NCBI RefSeq assembly: GCF_000316625.1
Contig: NC_019676.1
Span: forward strand, 2,326,501-2,390,500
Origin: Nostoc sp. PCC 7107
GTDB lineage: Bacteria; Cyanobacteriota; Cyanobacteriia; Cyanobacteriales; Nostocaceae
DNA length: 64,000 bases
Direction: 5' to 3'
Shown here: one piece after another, positions 1-8,535 of the stretch
How the letters are laid out: every line of letters begins with the position of its first letter
Numbering within the stretch: position 1 is the first letter of the stretch
Notes under the pieces: model-generated
Databases searched by the model: none
Seen by the model: the letters and a program-made list of their open reading frames with translations, nothing else
Told to the model about the DNA's origin: nothing
Made by a program: the position numbers and the translations under genes

Positions 1-211
1 CAGCTTGTAATTGTTCTCGTAACGCCTGCAACTGACTGAAGTCGCGTTCAGTTTCAGAACGCTGGGGCATAAAATTAGCATTGCCCTTAACCAGCCGAAA
101 GAGTTCTTGAGATAGCTGTTGCACTAATTGGTCTCGCAGTTGCAACTCTTGGCGCAATTGCGCGGCTTCTGTAGAGAGAGCTTGGATGTTGGGTATGTCA
201 GTTTGGCTCAC
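1..211 (-). CDS. C-terminally truncated coiled-coil protein (partial at window edge)
   Basis: An open frame on the minus strand runs off the left edge of the window. The visible part of about 70 residues is rich in Gln, Leu and Glu with Leu/Ala spacing typical of a coiled coil (for example QLRQELQLRDQLVQQLSQEL). A GTG at 209-211 is the best start I can see. The frame stays open upstream to an in-frame TGA near 244, and the only earlier candidate is a rare ATT. It lies downstream of rpsF on the same strand, separated by about 270 bases and a hairpin. The family is not recognised. I infer only that it is a real coding frame, from its amino-acid pattern and the lack of stops. Confidence 0.5.
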   Translation of the reverse strand, partial: MSQTDIPNIQALSTEAAQLRQELQLRDQLVQQLSQELFRLVKGNANFMPQRSETERDFSQLQALREQLQA

Positions 212-480
212 AGTGGCTTGCAGCTCCCATTGACGAATCTTTTCTCATCTTAGGTATAACGGCGATCGTACTGCCTTTGGCAAGTACTTGTTAATTTAGC
301 ATTCCCAACCGAAGCAGAAAAAAGTCAAAGGTAAAAAAAAAATTTTGTTTTGCTGTAGTTAGTACTGAGTTTTGAAGTACAAATACTCATTACTCAGTAC
401 TAGTAGTGCAAGGCGAAGGTCAAAAGTCAAAAGTCAAAAAGGCACTCTTTCTTTTTACTGTGAACTTTTGACTTTTTGTC
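212..480. other. Spacer between rpsF and the coiled-coil gene
   Basis: This holds the hairpin at 422-476 and AT-rich sequence with short direct repeats such as GTACTGAGT/AGTACTAGTAG around 360-405. No gene is seen. Confidence 0.5.
422..476 (-). terminator. Hairpin just after rpsF
   Basis: A perfect 12-bp inverted repeat (AAAAGTCAAAAG at 422-433 and its complement at 465-476) starts a few bases after the rpsF stop codon. The arms are built from AAAAGTC-like units, a style seen again after glyA, after the WecA-like gene and after nrtD. It probably ends or stabilises the rpsF mRNA. Confidence 0.5.
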
Positions 481-822
481 CTAGACAGTTGCGGCAACTT
501 TCTCTGCTGCTGCTTCTGCTTGTGCTGCTGCTGAAACTTCTTGCTTAATGGTTAAGTAGCGAATTACCTCTTCACTCAACCGCATAGCACGTTCTAAAGG
601 AGCAATAATATTTCCCGGCCCAGTGTAGTTCATTTGGATGTAGATTCCATCCCGTTGCTTTTTAATTTCATAAGCAAGACGACGCTTACCTCGATTTTGA
701 ATTTCGATATTCTCGGCACCTTGGTCTTGAATCAAGGTTTGGTATTTAGCTACTGCTTGCTCTACCTGCTCGTCACTAAGGTCAGGACGCAGGATATACA
801 TTGTTTCGTAAACTGTGGACAT
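481..822 (-). CDS. rpsF: 30S ribosomal protein S6
   Basis: This is ribosomal protein S6 of the small subunit, which binds 16S rRNA together with S18 in the platform. The 113 residues begin with the family signature [16 protein letters not shown], followed by the conserved [18 protein letters not shown] block and the [17 protein letters not shown] helix. The last 18 residues form an Ala/Glu-rich tail, a common variable extension. The start is supported by AAGGAGA about 8 bases upstream of the ATG on the minus strand. Nothing else in the window is ribosomal, so it stands as a single gene here, with a hairpin right after the stop. Identification is secure. Confidence 0.96.
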   Translation of the reverse strand: MSTVYETMYILRPDLSDEQVEQAVAKYQTLIQDQGAENIEIQNRGKRRLAYEIKKQRDGIYIQMNYTGPGNIIAPLERAMRLSEEVIRYLTIKQEVSAAAQAEAAAEKVAATV

Positions 823-1181
823 GAGTGAGAAATCTCCTTTTGGACAAGGTGGCTGCCAGAGTGAAATTATACAAAGATTCCTAGAGAATATCCGTACATT
901 TCAACATCTGAAGCAACAAGGAACTATAATCTTACCAGTTTTTTATATGAATCATCAGCAAAATCTGCCAAAATGCGGACTTTAACTAAAAGTTACTTTA
1001 TGGGTAAATAGTGTGCGATCAGGAATTCAGCCTTTGGTAAACAACAGCAAATTAATTGAACTATTGGCTGAACCAACAGGTATGCTTCCCAAAGGGAACT
1101 TATAAACTCCTGATTCTCATTGCTAAAGATTTTCCGCGCTCAAGGCTCTTAATTGCAGACAATAAGGATATTATCAAGGTT
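823..1181. other. Intergenic region between rpsF and the FAH-family gene
   Basis: A divergent spacer of about 360 bases. Bases 952-985 resemble a stretch next to the decayed IS630-type transposase at 50559-50590 (shared core AAATCTGCCAAA...GCnnACTTTAAC), so this may be a solo insertion-sequence end. The frame of the FAH gene is open back to 1056, but residues upstream of 1182 do not look like the family. No separate gene is seen. Confidence 0.35.
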
Positions 1182-1955
1182 ATGGCACAGCGCTATGTGC
1201 GAGTTCAAAATCCAGAAGGCAAAGTTTATTATGGGTTGCTACAGCTATCTCTGAATGTACAGGCGCTGGATGCGCCACCTTGGTTACAGGGACAACCGAC
1301 AGATTTAGTTTTAGCACCAGATAGTTACCAAATTCTTTCCCCTTGCGCTCCCTCAAAAATTGTGGCCGTAGGTAAGAATTATGCAGACCATGCAGCGGAG
1401 ATGGGAACACCCGTACCAAGTGAGCCATTAATTTTTCTCAAGCCACCAACATCGATTATTGCCACTGAGGCCGAAATCAAGTATCCACATCAGTCTCATA
1501 GAGTTGATTATGAAGGTGAATTAGCTCTAGTGATTGGCGATCGCGCTTGTGACTGCACTCCAGAAGAAGCCCAAACCAAAATTTGGGGTTATACAATTGC
1601 TAATGATGTGACAGCGCGAGACTTACAACAAAAAGATGGTCAATGGACTAGAGCTAAGGGGTTTGATACATTCTGCCCCTTAGGCCCTTGGATCGTCCGC
1701 GAATTGAATCCAGGTGCAAGATTGCAGACTTTCATCAACGATGAGGCGAATCCCGTGCAATCTGCGGGGATTGATCAAATGGTCTTTTCCCCTGATGTTT
1801 TGGTATCTTACATCAGTAAAGTGATGACTCTGATTCCCGGAGATGTCGTACTAACAGGTACACCATTGGGTATTGGCCCCTTGCACATAGGCGATCGCAT
1901 TCGGGTGGAAATCGAAGGCATTGGTCGTCTAGAAAACACCATAGTTGCCAGGTAA
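1182..1955 (+). CDS. Fumarylacetoacetate hydrolase family protein
   Basis: A 257-residue member of the FAH superfamily, metal-dependent enzymes that hydrolyse or decarboxylate acylpyruvates, fumarylpyruvate and similar 2-oxo acids. The conserved core is visible: KIVAVGKNYADHAAEM, then FLKPPTS, DYEGELALVIG with the metal-binding acidic residues, GYTIANDVTARDLQ, KGFDTFCPLGPWI and the closing TGTPLGIG. The ATG at 1182 gives the usual family N-terminus (MAQRYVRVQN). The frame extends upstream to 1056, but that part has no family character. It lies alone on the plus strand and converges on the Tic20-like gene with a hairpin in between. The exact substrate cannot be read from sequence; acylpyruvate hydrolase activity is the usual assignment. 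Confidence 0.9.
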   Translation: MAQRYVRVQNPEGKVYYGLLQLSLNVQALDAPPWLQGQPTDLVLAPDSYQILSPCAPSKIVAVGKNYADHAAEMGTPVPSEPLIFLKPPTSIIATEAEIKYPHQSHRVDYEGELALVIGDRACDCTPEEAQTKIWGYTIANDVTARDLQQKDGQWTRAKGFDTFCPLGPWIVRELNPGARLQTFINDEANPVQSAGIDQMVFSPDVLVSYISKVMTLIPGDVVLTGTPLGIGPLHIGDRIRVEIEGIGRLENTIVAR

Positions 1956-1986
1956 CAAGTGCTGAGTCAATCAATTTTGGACTTTA

Positions 1987-2042
1987 AATTTTGGATTTTA
2001 GATTAAGAAAATCTTTCAATCTAAAATATGCAATCCAAAATT
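1987..2042. terminator. Terminator-like hairpin between convergent genes
   Basis: The left arm AATTTTGGATTTTAGATT (1987-2004) pairs with 2018-2042 apart from a small bulge. It lies between the FAH-family gene and the Tic20-like gene, which converge, so it may act in both directions. Confidence 0.5.
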
Positions 2043-2085
2043 CCTCTGTCTCTCGCCTCTATCCCCAAATAATTCATGCGTCCAG

Positions 2086-2562
2086 TTACCGAACCTGCAT
2101 ATAAACAGCATCGGAGATTGCGGGGATTTCTGCATAACGTCCCAAAAGTGACTGGACAACTGAATATGCTACTGCTGCTACGATACCGATAAAAATAGTG
2201 CTATACAGAGTTTCGATCGCAAAGTTACTACTAGGAATTTGCCCCAAAATACCAGTTATGATGCTACACAAAAAGATAACAATGTCTAAAAGAATTGCCT
2301 GCATGGTGTTAAAACGAATAAAGTGGGAGATTTTTTCGTTTCTGACTACTAACAGCCATAAAGCAAAGAAAATAATCAATCCGGCGAAACTAATGCTGTA
2401 ATAAAGACTGATTAACGGCATCAAAGGTAAAAACAGTATTTGTAACACAGGAAATTGTGTCAGCAAAAATTTACTAAATATAAAAACCTCAACCAGCGGT
2501 AGCAAATAAGGTAAACAAGCGAAAATGCGATCGGAAACGTTTGTAGAACCACGCCAAGCCAT
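2086..2562 (-). CDS. Tic20 family protein
   Basis: A 158-residue integral membrane protein of the Tic20/Ycf60 family, the cyanobacterial relatives of the chloroplast inner-envelope import channel. After a short N-terminus (MAWRGSTNVSDRIFACLPYL, typical of the family) there are about four hydrophobic segments: roughly residues 15-50, 55-80, 90-115 and 120-140. The conserved element around HFIRFNTMQAILLDI sits before the third segment. In cyanobacteria the function is not established; the plant protein is part of the protein-import translocon. The gene is monocistronic here and converges on the FAH-family gene. The assignment rests on the N-terminal signature and the RFNTMQ helix and is fairly safe. 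Confidence 0.87.
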   Translation of the reverse strand: MAWRGSTNVSDRIFACLPYLLPLVEVFIFSKFLLTQFPVLQILFLPLMPLISLYYSISFAGLIIFFALWLLVVRNEKISHFIRFNTMQAILLDIVIFLCSIITGILGQIPSSNFAIETLYSTIFIGIVAAVAYSVVQSLLGRYAEIPAISDAVYMQVR

Positions 2563-2642
2563 TTTGCGTTCTCCTGTGGCAGAATTTTCAGAGTTACTTG
2601 AGCCTAGGATAACGCAGTTGTCTAGTTTCCCAGAAGCAGCAA

Positions 2643-2840
2643 TTATCGGATTTCAGCAATCCGAAAGCCCATGATACACTCATACTGCTCTGGTTGTTGT
2701 TCTGTAAGTTTGCGAATAGCTTGACCACAATGCAGTTGACCGCTACGCCAACGAGGTTGACCACTCCTGTCAGCAAGTAAACAAGACTGGCAAACCTGCT
2801 CAGGAGCAAGGATTTGATCATCCATTAAAATGACTAACAT
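2643..2840 (-). CDS. Small conserved four-cysteine protein
   Basis: A 65-residue protein with a CxxC pair (C17, C20) followed by C38 and C54, in a frame of conserved-looking sequence: ILAPEQVCQSCLLADRSGQP, then RWRSGQLHCGQ and YECIMGFRIAEI. The pattern suggests a small metal-binding or redox-active fold. I recall very similar short proteins in other cyanobacteria but know of no established function. The overlapping frame at 2594-2821 is a shadow: it lacks the cysteine pattern and has unlikely composition. The gene is upstream of, and co-directional with, the Tic20-like gene, about 80 bases away, so the two may share a transcript. Confidence 0.7.
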   Translation of the reverse strand: MLVILMDDQILAPEQVCQSCLLADRSGQPRWRSGQLHCGQAIRKLTEQQPEQYECIMGFRIAEIR

Positions 2841-3482
2841 CCAAAGACCTCCTGTAAATCCTCAAAACAATTCGGATGTGTTCAGGGGAGAAATTCATTT
2901 TTGGTATCGAAGAGCCGCTAAGAGCAGAATTGACATCTGCTAGACATTACAGTAATTTTGCTCTTAATTAGCTACTAAATGAGCTTGTACATCTGCTCTA
3001 ACGTACTTTTTGATCAAAATGAGGCTAGTAAGCCAAAATTTCCCAGTGAACCTTAAATTTATTGTATGTTGAGTCTCTTGGAGATAGAGTTATGGAGTAA
3101 TAACTCATACATAAATTTTTACACCTAGTAGAAAAAGTCTGAAGTGTAAACTCTCAAGCATGAAATGGAAAAAACAGCCGCATCAGCTTTTTGGCGATTT
3201 TGAATTGTCACTCTATTTACACTGCGGCTTACTAGATTAATTCGCGTTGGCGTTCTCTTGACAAGTATTAAGTTCAGGTTCCGGAAAGAGGTTTATAATA
3301 ATTAACACATTAATGGGACTTAATCGGGCTGGAATCTAAAGTAATACATTTGAGTTACTACCAATATTGAATAGTCAGCAGTCAAAAAATCTGGCAATGT
3401 AAACATTTGACTGCAAATTATTACTTTGAAACTAGGTTCCAAAAAAACACCATTGTGCAAATTTCCACTAAGGATAGTGAAA
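2841..3482. other. Divergent intergenic region before glyA
   Basis: About 640 bases separate the small cysteine protein (minus) from glyA (plus). It is AT-rich. A possible -35 box TTGACA lies near 2929, but the matching -10 is weak. Two similar stretches, GACATCTGCTAGAC and GTACATCTGCTCTAAC, lie about 50 bases apart. The frame of glyA is open upstream to a TTG at 3426, but this is probably leader. No structured riboswitch was recognised and no gene is seen. Confidence 0.4.
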
Positions 3483-4766
3483 GTGACTAGGACTAATTCA
3501 GATTTTCTTGCTGATTCTGATCCCGCGATCGCCGAATTAATTAACGAAGAACTCCAGCGTCAACGCGACCACCTGGAGTTAATCGCTAGTGAAAACTTTA
3601 CCTCTGCGGCTGTCCTGGCTGCTCAAGGTTCAGTTTTAACTAACAAATATGCCGAAGGATTACCGGGTAAACGTTACTATGGCGGCTGTGAATTTGTCGA
3701 TAAAATCGAGCAAATCGCCATTGACCGAGCTAAACAAATGTTTGGTGCGGCTCATGCTAACGTGCAACCTCATTCTGGCGCTCAAGCGAACTTTGCCGTT
3801 TTCCTGACCTTACTCGAACCAGGAGACAAAATCATGGGGATGGATTTGTCTCATGGTGGACACCTGACTCACGGTTCACCTGTCAATGTTTCTGGTAAAT
3901 GGTTCCAAGTTAGCCATTACGGTGTAAGTAAAGCAACAGAACAACTTGACTACGACCAAATTCGAGAGCTGGCGCTAAGGGAGCGTCCCAAGCTGTTGAT
4001 TTGTGGTTATTCTGCTTATCCTCGCATCATTGACTTTGCCAAATTCCGTAGCATTGCTGATGAAGTTGGTGCTTACTTACTCGCTGATATTGCTCACATC
4101 GCTGGTTTAGTAGCAACAGGCTTACATCCTGATCCCATTCCTTACTGTGATGTTGTAACTACAACCACGCACAAAACCCTGCGCGGCCCTAGAGGTGGAT
4201 TAATTTTAACTAAAGATGCAGAACTGGGTAAAAAGCTTGATAAATCAGTTTTCCCAGGAACCCAAGGCGGGCCTTTAGAACATGTAATTGCAGGTAAAGC
4301 CGTGGCTTTTGGCGAAGTCTTAAAACCAGACTTTAAAACATATTCCGCACAGGTAATTGAAAATTCTCGTGCTTTAGCAACTCAACTGCAAAACCGGGGC
4401 TTAAAGTTAGTCTCAGATGGTACAGATAACCATTTGATGCTTGTAGATTTACGTTCAATTGGTTTGACAGGTAAACAAGCAGATCAACTAGTAAGTGGTG
4501 TAAATATTACTGCTAACAAAAATACTGTACCTTTTGATCCCCAATCACCCTTTGTCACCAGTGGTTTGAGATTAGGTTCTCCCGCTATGACGACAAGAGG
4601 ATTGGGAGTTGCAGAGTTTACCGAAATTGGCAATATTATTGCCGATCGCCTCACAAATCCAGAATCAGAAACAGTCGCAGCTGATTGTAAACGCCGAGTA
4701 GCTGCACTGTGCGATCGCTTTCCCTTATACTCACACTTGCAAATTCCTGTACCAGCACTAGCATAA
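3483..4766 (+). CDS. glyA: Serine hydroxymethyltransferase
   Basis: A PLP enzyme that interconverts serine and glycine with tetrahydrofolate and supplies one-carbon units; in cyanobacteria it also connects to photorespiratory glycine. The 427 residues carry the classic landmarks: the ELIASENF motif near residue 30, [16 protein letters not shown], the SGAQAN segment, and the PLP-lysine motif [14 protein letters not shown]. The C-terminal half has the usual [16 protein letters not shown] block. The start is the GTG at 3483, because AAGGA lies 8 bases upstream and the protein then begins VTRTNSDFL as in relatives; the frame itself is open further upstream. It is a single-gene unit followed by a strong hairpin. 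Confidence 0.96.
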   Translation: MTRTNSDFLADSDPAIAELINEELQRQRDHLELIASENFTSAAVLAAQGSVLTNKYAEGLPGKRYYGGCEFVDKIEQIAIDRAKQMFGAAHANVQPHSGAQANFAVFLTLLEPGDKIMGMDLSHGGHLTHGSPVNVSGKWFQVSHYGVSKATEQLDYDQIRELALRERPKLLICGYSAYPRIIDFAKFRSIADEVGAYLLADIAHIAGLVATGLHPDPIPYCDVVTTTTHKTLRGPRGGLILTKDAELGKKLDKSVFPGTQGGPLEHVIAGKAVAFGEVLKPDFKTYSAQVIENSRALATQLQNRGLKLVSDGTDNHLMLVDLRSIGLTGKQADQLVSGVNITANKNTVPFDPQSPFVTSGLRLGSPAMTTRGLGVAEFTEIGNIIADRLTNPESETVAADCKRRVAALCDRFPLYSHLQIPVPALA

Positions 4767-4835
4767 AGTCAAAAGTTAAAGGTAAAAAGGCAAAAGAATG
4801 ATTGGTTTTTACTTTTGCCTTTTACCTTTTGACTT
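4766..4835 (+). terminator. Long hairpin after glyA
   Basis: AAGTCAAAAG..AAAGGTAAAA..GGCAAAAG (4766-4796) pairs with CTTTTGCC..TTTTACC..TTTTGACTT (4812-4835) around a loop of about 15 bases and begins at the glyA stop. It is a likely terminator and uses the same AAAAG-type units as other hairpins in the window. Confidence 0.6.
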
Positions 4836-4935
4836 AAAAATCTTCTGCTGATAAAAGCCAAAAATGTAGTAGATATTAGGTAGAACCCTCCCTCGGCAGA
4901 GTTTTGTCTTAACCACTACTTAATTTAAAATACAG

Positions 4936-5982
4936 ATGCCTGCTCAGATTTATCATCTGATTGCCTTTCTTGTGGCCGCCGTAGTCGTTCTCTGGACTAC
5001 ACCTGATGTTAAAAATATTGGTATAAAAAGTGGAACTGTAGATAAACCTGGTGGTCGAAAAGTTCATGAACGCCCAATGGTACGTCTGGGAGGAGTTTCT
5101 ATCTTCGCAGGTACTTTCGCTTCTTTGCTAATTGTCTGGTGGTTAGGTGGATTTGGCAATTTGCCCCCTGACAAAGAATGGCAAATTTGGGGTGTCGCCA
5201 TCGGAGGTCTGGGCTTTTTTCTCATTGGTTTAGCAGATGATTTATTAAATCTTTCTCCCTTGGGACGGCTACTATTACAAATTATCGTCGCCGCTGGTGC
5301 TTGGAAACTCGGTGTCAGTATAGACTTTATTACAATTCCCACAATTGGCATAGTTGAACTAAACTGGTTCAGTTTGCCGATTACAGTGATTTGGTTGGTG
5401 GGGATGGTCAACGCTATCAACTGGATTGATGGTTTAGATGGTTTAGCGGCTGGTGTGTCGGGAATTGCCGCTGTGGTCATGCTGTTGGTGTCTTTGTTTA
5501 TGAATCAACCAGCCGCAGCCTTAATTGCAGCTGCCTTAGCTGGTGCAGCGCTGGGATTTCTCCGATATAACTTCAACCCCGCGCAAATCTTTATGGGAGA
5601 TGGCGGGTCTTATTTTATGGGATTCACTTTAGCCGCTGTGGGCGTAATTGGTTTGGTGAAAATTCCCGCTTTCACAGCTGTAATTTTGCCTTATTTAATT
5701 TTGGCAGTCCCGATTTTGGATATGTCAGCAGTCATTTTGACCCGCATTCGTCGTGGTAAATTGCCTTGGGTGGCGGATAGGTGTCACTTACACCATCGAT
5801 TGCTACAAGCTGGTTTGTCCCATCGCTGGACGGTTTTATTTATTTATACACTCACACTCTGGGTTGGCAGTTTGGCATTAGCTATAGCTGGTATCCCCAG
5901 TGGTATTGCTTATGCTTTTGGGACAACTTCATTATTAACTTACACTAGCTGGCGAGTTTGGAAACACTCTCAGCAAAAATAA
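4936..5982 (+). CDS. MraY/WecA-family glycosyl-1-phosphate transferase
   Basis: A 348-residue polytopic membrane enzyme of the polyprenyl-phosphate sugar-1-phosphate transferase family (GlcNAc-1-P transferase type, WecA/TagO). It moves a sugar phosphate from a UDP-sugar to undecaprenyl phosphate at the cytoplasmic face and so starts polysaccharide or wall-polymer synthesis. Family motifs are present in order: VHERPMVRLGG near residue 40, the Mg-binding GLADDLLNLSPLGRLL near 97, NAINWIDGLDGLAAG near 160, FMGDGGSYFMGF near 220, and the C-terminal HLHHRLLQAGLSHR histidine motif near 285. About ten hydrophobic segments are visible. It is more WecA-like than MraY-like because of the HLHHRL motif. 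It sits between glyA and cinA, with hairpins on both sides. Confidence 0.9.
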   Translation: MPAQIYHLIAFLVAAVVVLWTTPDVKNIGIKSGTVDKPGGRKVHERPMVRLGGVSIFAGTFASLLIVWWLGGFGNLPPDKEWQIWGVAIGGLGFFLIGLADDLLNLSPLGRLLLQIIVAAGAWKLGVSIDFITIPTIGIVELNWFSLPITVIWLVGMVNAINWIDGLDGLAAGVSGIAAVVMLLVSLFMNQPAAALIAAALAGAALGFLRYNFNPAQIFMGDGGSYFMGFTLAAVGVIGLVKIPAFTAVILPYLILAVPILDMSAVILTRIRRGKLPWVADRCHLHHRLLQAGLSHRWTVLFIYTLTLWVGSLALAIAGIPSGIAYAFGTTSLLTYTSWRVWKHSQQK

Positions 5983-5990
5983 AAAGTAAC

Positions 5991-6034
5991 AAGGTAAAAG
6001 AAATACAGTAGTATAAATATCTTTCTTTTACCTT
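5991..6034 (+). terminator. Hairpin between the WecA-like gene and cinA
   Basis: AAGGTAAAAGAAA (5991-6003) pairs with TTTCTTTTACCTT (6022-6034), a perfect 13-bp stem ending about 13 bases before the cinA start. It likely terminates the upstream gene; it could also shape the cinA leader. Confidence 0.55.
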
Positions 6035-6047
6035 TTGCTTTAATTAC

Positions 6048-7298
6048 ATGAGTGCAGAAATTATTTGTGTTGGTACTGAATTGCTACTAGGAGATATCCT
6101 AAATAGTAATTCTCAATTTCTTGCCCAACAATTAGCGAAACTAGGGATTCCTCACTATTATCAAACAGTGGTTGGGGATAATCCCGAAAGATTAAAGCAA
6201 GTTATAGAAATAGCAATTTCTAGAGCGAATATTTTAATTTTTACTGGTGGTCTTGGCCCCACACCAGATGATCTTACTTGTGAAACCATTGCTGATTTTT
6301 TTGGCGCACCTTTAATAGAACGTCCAGAAATTATTGAAGATATTACTCAGAAATTTGCTCAACGCGATCGCGTTATGAGTCCTACCAACCGCAAGCAAGC
6401 TTTAATTCCTCAAGGTGCAGAAATTTTACCTAATCCTACAGGTACAGCACCAGGAATTATTTGGCAACCTCGCCCTGATATGACGATTTTTACATTCCCC
6501 GGTGTTCCCAGCGAAATGTATCGGATGTGGTACGAAACAGCAGTACCATTTCTGCAAAGCCAAGGCTGGGGAAAGGAAATTATTTACAGTCGGAGTTTAA
6601 GGTTTTGGGGGATTGGTGAATCTACTTTAGCTGAAAAAGTCTCTTCTTATTTCAACATACCCAACCCGACAGTTGCACCTTACGCGGGTAAAGGAGAGGT
6701 AAGACTACGAATTTCTGCCAAAGCAAATTCCGAAGTAGCCGCCGAGGAATTGATTGCACCAATTGAGAAGCAACTCAAAAAAATTGCTGGGTTAGATTGT
6801 TACGGTGCTGATGATGATACTTTAGCTTCGGTAGTTGGTGAATTGTTGCGTTCCGCCAAGGAAACTGTATCAGTAGCAGAATCTTGCACTGGTGGTGGAT
6901 TGGGGCAAATGTTTACGGAAATTTCTGGTAGTTCTGATTATTTTTGGGGCGGAGTAATTTCTTATGACAACTCAGCAAAGATTCGACTATTAGGGGTGAA
7001 CCCCAAAGATTTAGATAAATTTGGGGCTGTTAGTTCTGTAGTAGCTGAACAAATGGCGCTTGGGGTGAAAAGCTGCCTGGAAACTACTTGGGGACTGAGT
7101 ATCACTGGGATTGCTGGCCCTGGTGGGGGAACAGAGACAAAGCCAGTAGGTTTAGTTTATATCGGTGTAGCAGGGCCAAATGGCGAAGTGAAAAGTTTTG
7201 AGTATCGCTTTGGCACAATTCGGGAACGCTGGTTTATTCGTCATTTGAGCGCCTGTACAGCCTTGGATTTGCTGCGTCGGCGGTTGTTGATGAGGTAG
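6048..7298 (+). CDS. cinA: CinA-like competence/damage-inducible protein
   Basis: A 416-residue two-domain CinA. The N-terminal MoCF-like domain (COG1058, residues about 1-170) begins MSAEIICVGTELLLGDILNSN and contains the TGGLGPTPDDLT motif. The C-terminal domain (about 255-416) is the nicotinamide-nucleotide amidase type, with SVAESCTGGGLGQMFTEISGSS and ITGIAGPGGGTETKPVGLVYIG. Known members hydrolyse ADP-ribose and/or deamidate NMN in pyridine-nucleotide salvage; a role in competence is by name only in most species. Length is normal and both domains look intact. Start by position, length and the canonical N-terminus. The IS630-type element lies just downstream but does not interrupt the gene. 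Confidence 0.94.
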   Translation: MSAEIICVGTELLLGDILNSNSQFLAQQLAKLGIPHYYQTVVGDNPERLKQVIEIAISRANILIFTGGLGPTPDDLTCETIADFFGAPLIERPEIIEDITQKFAQRDRVMSPTNRKQALIPQGAEILPNPTGTAPGIIWQPRPDMTIFTFPGVPSEMYRMWYETAVPFLQSQGWGKEIIYSRSLRFWGIGESTLAEKVSSYFNIPNPTVAPYAGKGEVRLRISAKANSEVAAEELIAPIEKQLKKIAGLDCYGADDDTLASVVGELLRSAKETVSVAESCTGGGLGQMFTEISGSSDYFWGGVISYDNSAKIRLLGVNPKDLDKFGAVSSVVAEQMALGVKSCLETTWGLSITGIAGPGGGTETKPVGLVYIGVAGPNGEVKSFEYRFGTIRERWFIRHLSACTALDLLRRRLLMR

Positions 7299-7366
7299 GG
7301 AAAGATGCGAAGCGATCGCACTACAAAAGCGATCGCTGTCTGAAAATATTGCAGATGCCAATCTTA

Positions 7367-8513
7367 TACCAATTTGAAAAAAGAATGCGACAAATGGTAA
7401 AAATAGACAGAAGTAGCATTCAGGGTATGTGATGGTAGGGGTAACACAAATCGAGATAGAAGAAAGTGTCGAGGAACTAGAGAAGTTGCTCAAACATCAA
7501 AAACAGTCTCGGAGCAAAGAACGTATACAAGCCCTATATCTGATTAAAGGGCAAGAAATGAGTGTAAGTGAGATTGCTAAAATCTTGGGAAAACATCGAG
7601 CTACAGTACATCGATGGTTGGCAGATTATCGAGAAGGAGGAATTGAGGCGGTTGTTGAATTTGGAACGAGTTCAGGTCGAAAAAGAGCAATACCAGATTG
7701 GGCTGTATCGAGTTTGAAAAAACAACTCGAACAACCAGAAGGTGGGTTTCAACGGTACACACAAATACAACATTGGTTAGAAAAAACCTTGGGTGTGCAA
7801 GCTGAGTACGCAACTGTACATCATCTGGCACGTTACAGGCTCAAAGCCAAGCTGAAAGTCCCACGTCCGCGTAACCGAAAACAGGACGAAGAAAAACTAG
7901 AGTCTTTTAAAAAAAACTCGGTGATGACTTGCAATTAATTGCTCAATACAGTGCCATTATCTTGCCTCAGTACGAAAATATTCGTTATTTTGTACAAGAT
8001 GAGAGTCGATTTGGACTCAAAACCATTGAAGGACGTAAAATTACTCTTCCCGGAGTTAAGCCTATTGGTGATTGGCAGTGGCAATTTAAAGCGTTCTGGC
8101 TATATGGAGCAGTTGAACCACTTACTGGGGAAAGTTTATTTTGGCAGTTTTCTCATGTTGATACCGAATGCTACCAACAATTTTTGAACGAGTTCGCTGC
8201 CTGTTATCCCAAATCACTTAACATTCTCCAAGTTGATAACGGCTTATTTCATCAAGCTAAACGTTTACAAATTCCAGAGAATATTGTTCTTTTGTTCCAG
8301 CCTGCTCATTCTCCTGAACTCAATCCCATAGAGCGCGTTTGGGAATATCTCAAGCAAGACTTGAAATGGGAGCTATTTGATAACAGGCGAGCATCTGCAA
8401 ACCAAGGTTGCTCAACTCCTAGCTCTCCTCACTCCTCAAATTGCTGCTTCTTTGACTGGTTATGACTTCATCCTCAATGCCTTATCTGTCGCAAACATTT
8501 TTTGAATTGGTAT
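7367..8513 (+). mobile_element. IS630-type insertion sequence, degenerate
   Basis: An element of about 1.15 kb with terminal inverted repeats. The left end TACCAATTTGAAAAAAG..TGCGACA (7367 on) matches the complement of the right end (TGTCGCAAACA.TTTTTTGAATTGGTA, ending about 8512). TA dinucleotides sit at both outer edges (7365-7366 and 8514-8515), as expected for the TA-duplicating IS630/Tc1 superfamily; the exact outer base is uncertain by one. It carries one transposase gene split into two frames. Confidence 0.8.
7429..8505 (+). pseudogene. IS630-family transposase with a -1 slippery site and a disabling frameshift
   Basis: Two frames together make one DDE transposase. The first (7429-7938) has a helix-turn-helix N-terminus (MSVSEIAKILGKHRATVHRW) and a winged-helix-like second half. 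The second frame continues as KKLGDDLQLIAQ and contains the catalytic region: VQDESRFGLK, LQVDNGLF and PELNPIERVWEYLK. The join lies at A AAA AAC (7911-7917), a canonical -1 slippery heptamer, so this first break is likely programmed. A second break near 8384-8389 is not: the normal end (HLQTKVAQLLALLTPQIAA, ending at 8505) is in another frame, whereas the read-through frame ends early at 8465 in unrelated sequence. The copy is therefore probably inactive, though otherwise well preserved. Confidence 0.85.
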
Positions 8514-8535
8514 TACATTTCTCATTTTTCCCAAT

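Noticed and set aside
2594-2821. Minus-strand frame overlapping the small four-Cys gene
   Set aside because: No family character; the overlapping frame 2643-2840 has the cysteine pattern and better composition.
2929-2957. TTGACA-based promoter upstream of the small Cys gene
   Set aside because: The -35 matches but the -10 (TAATTT) matches at only three of six positions, and the orientation relative to either gene is not supported.
3100-3482. A riboswitch in the glyA leader
   Set aside because: No conserved glycine or other riboswitch core could be recognised by eye; a covariance search would be needed.
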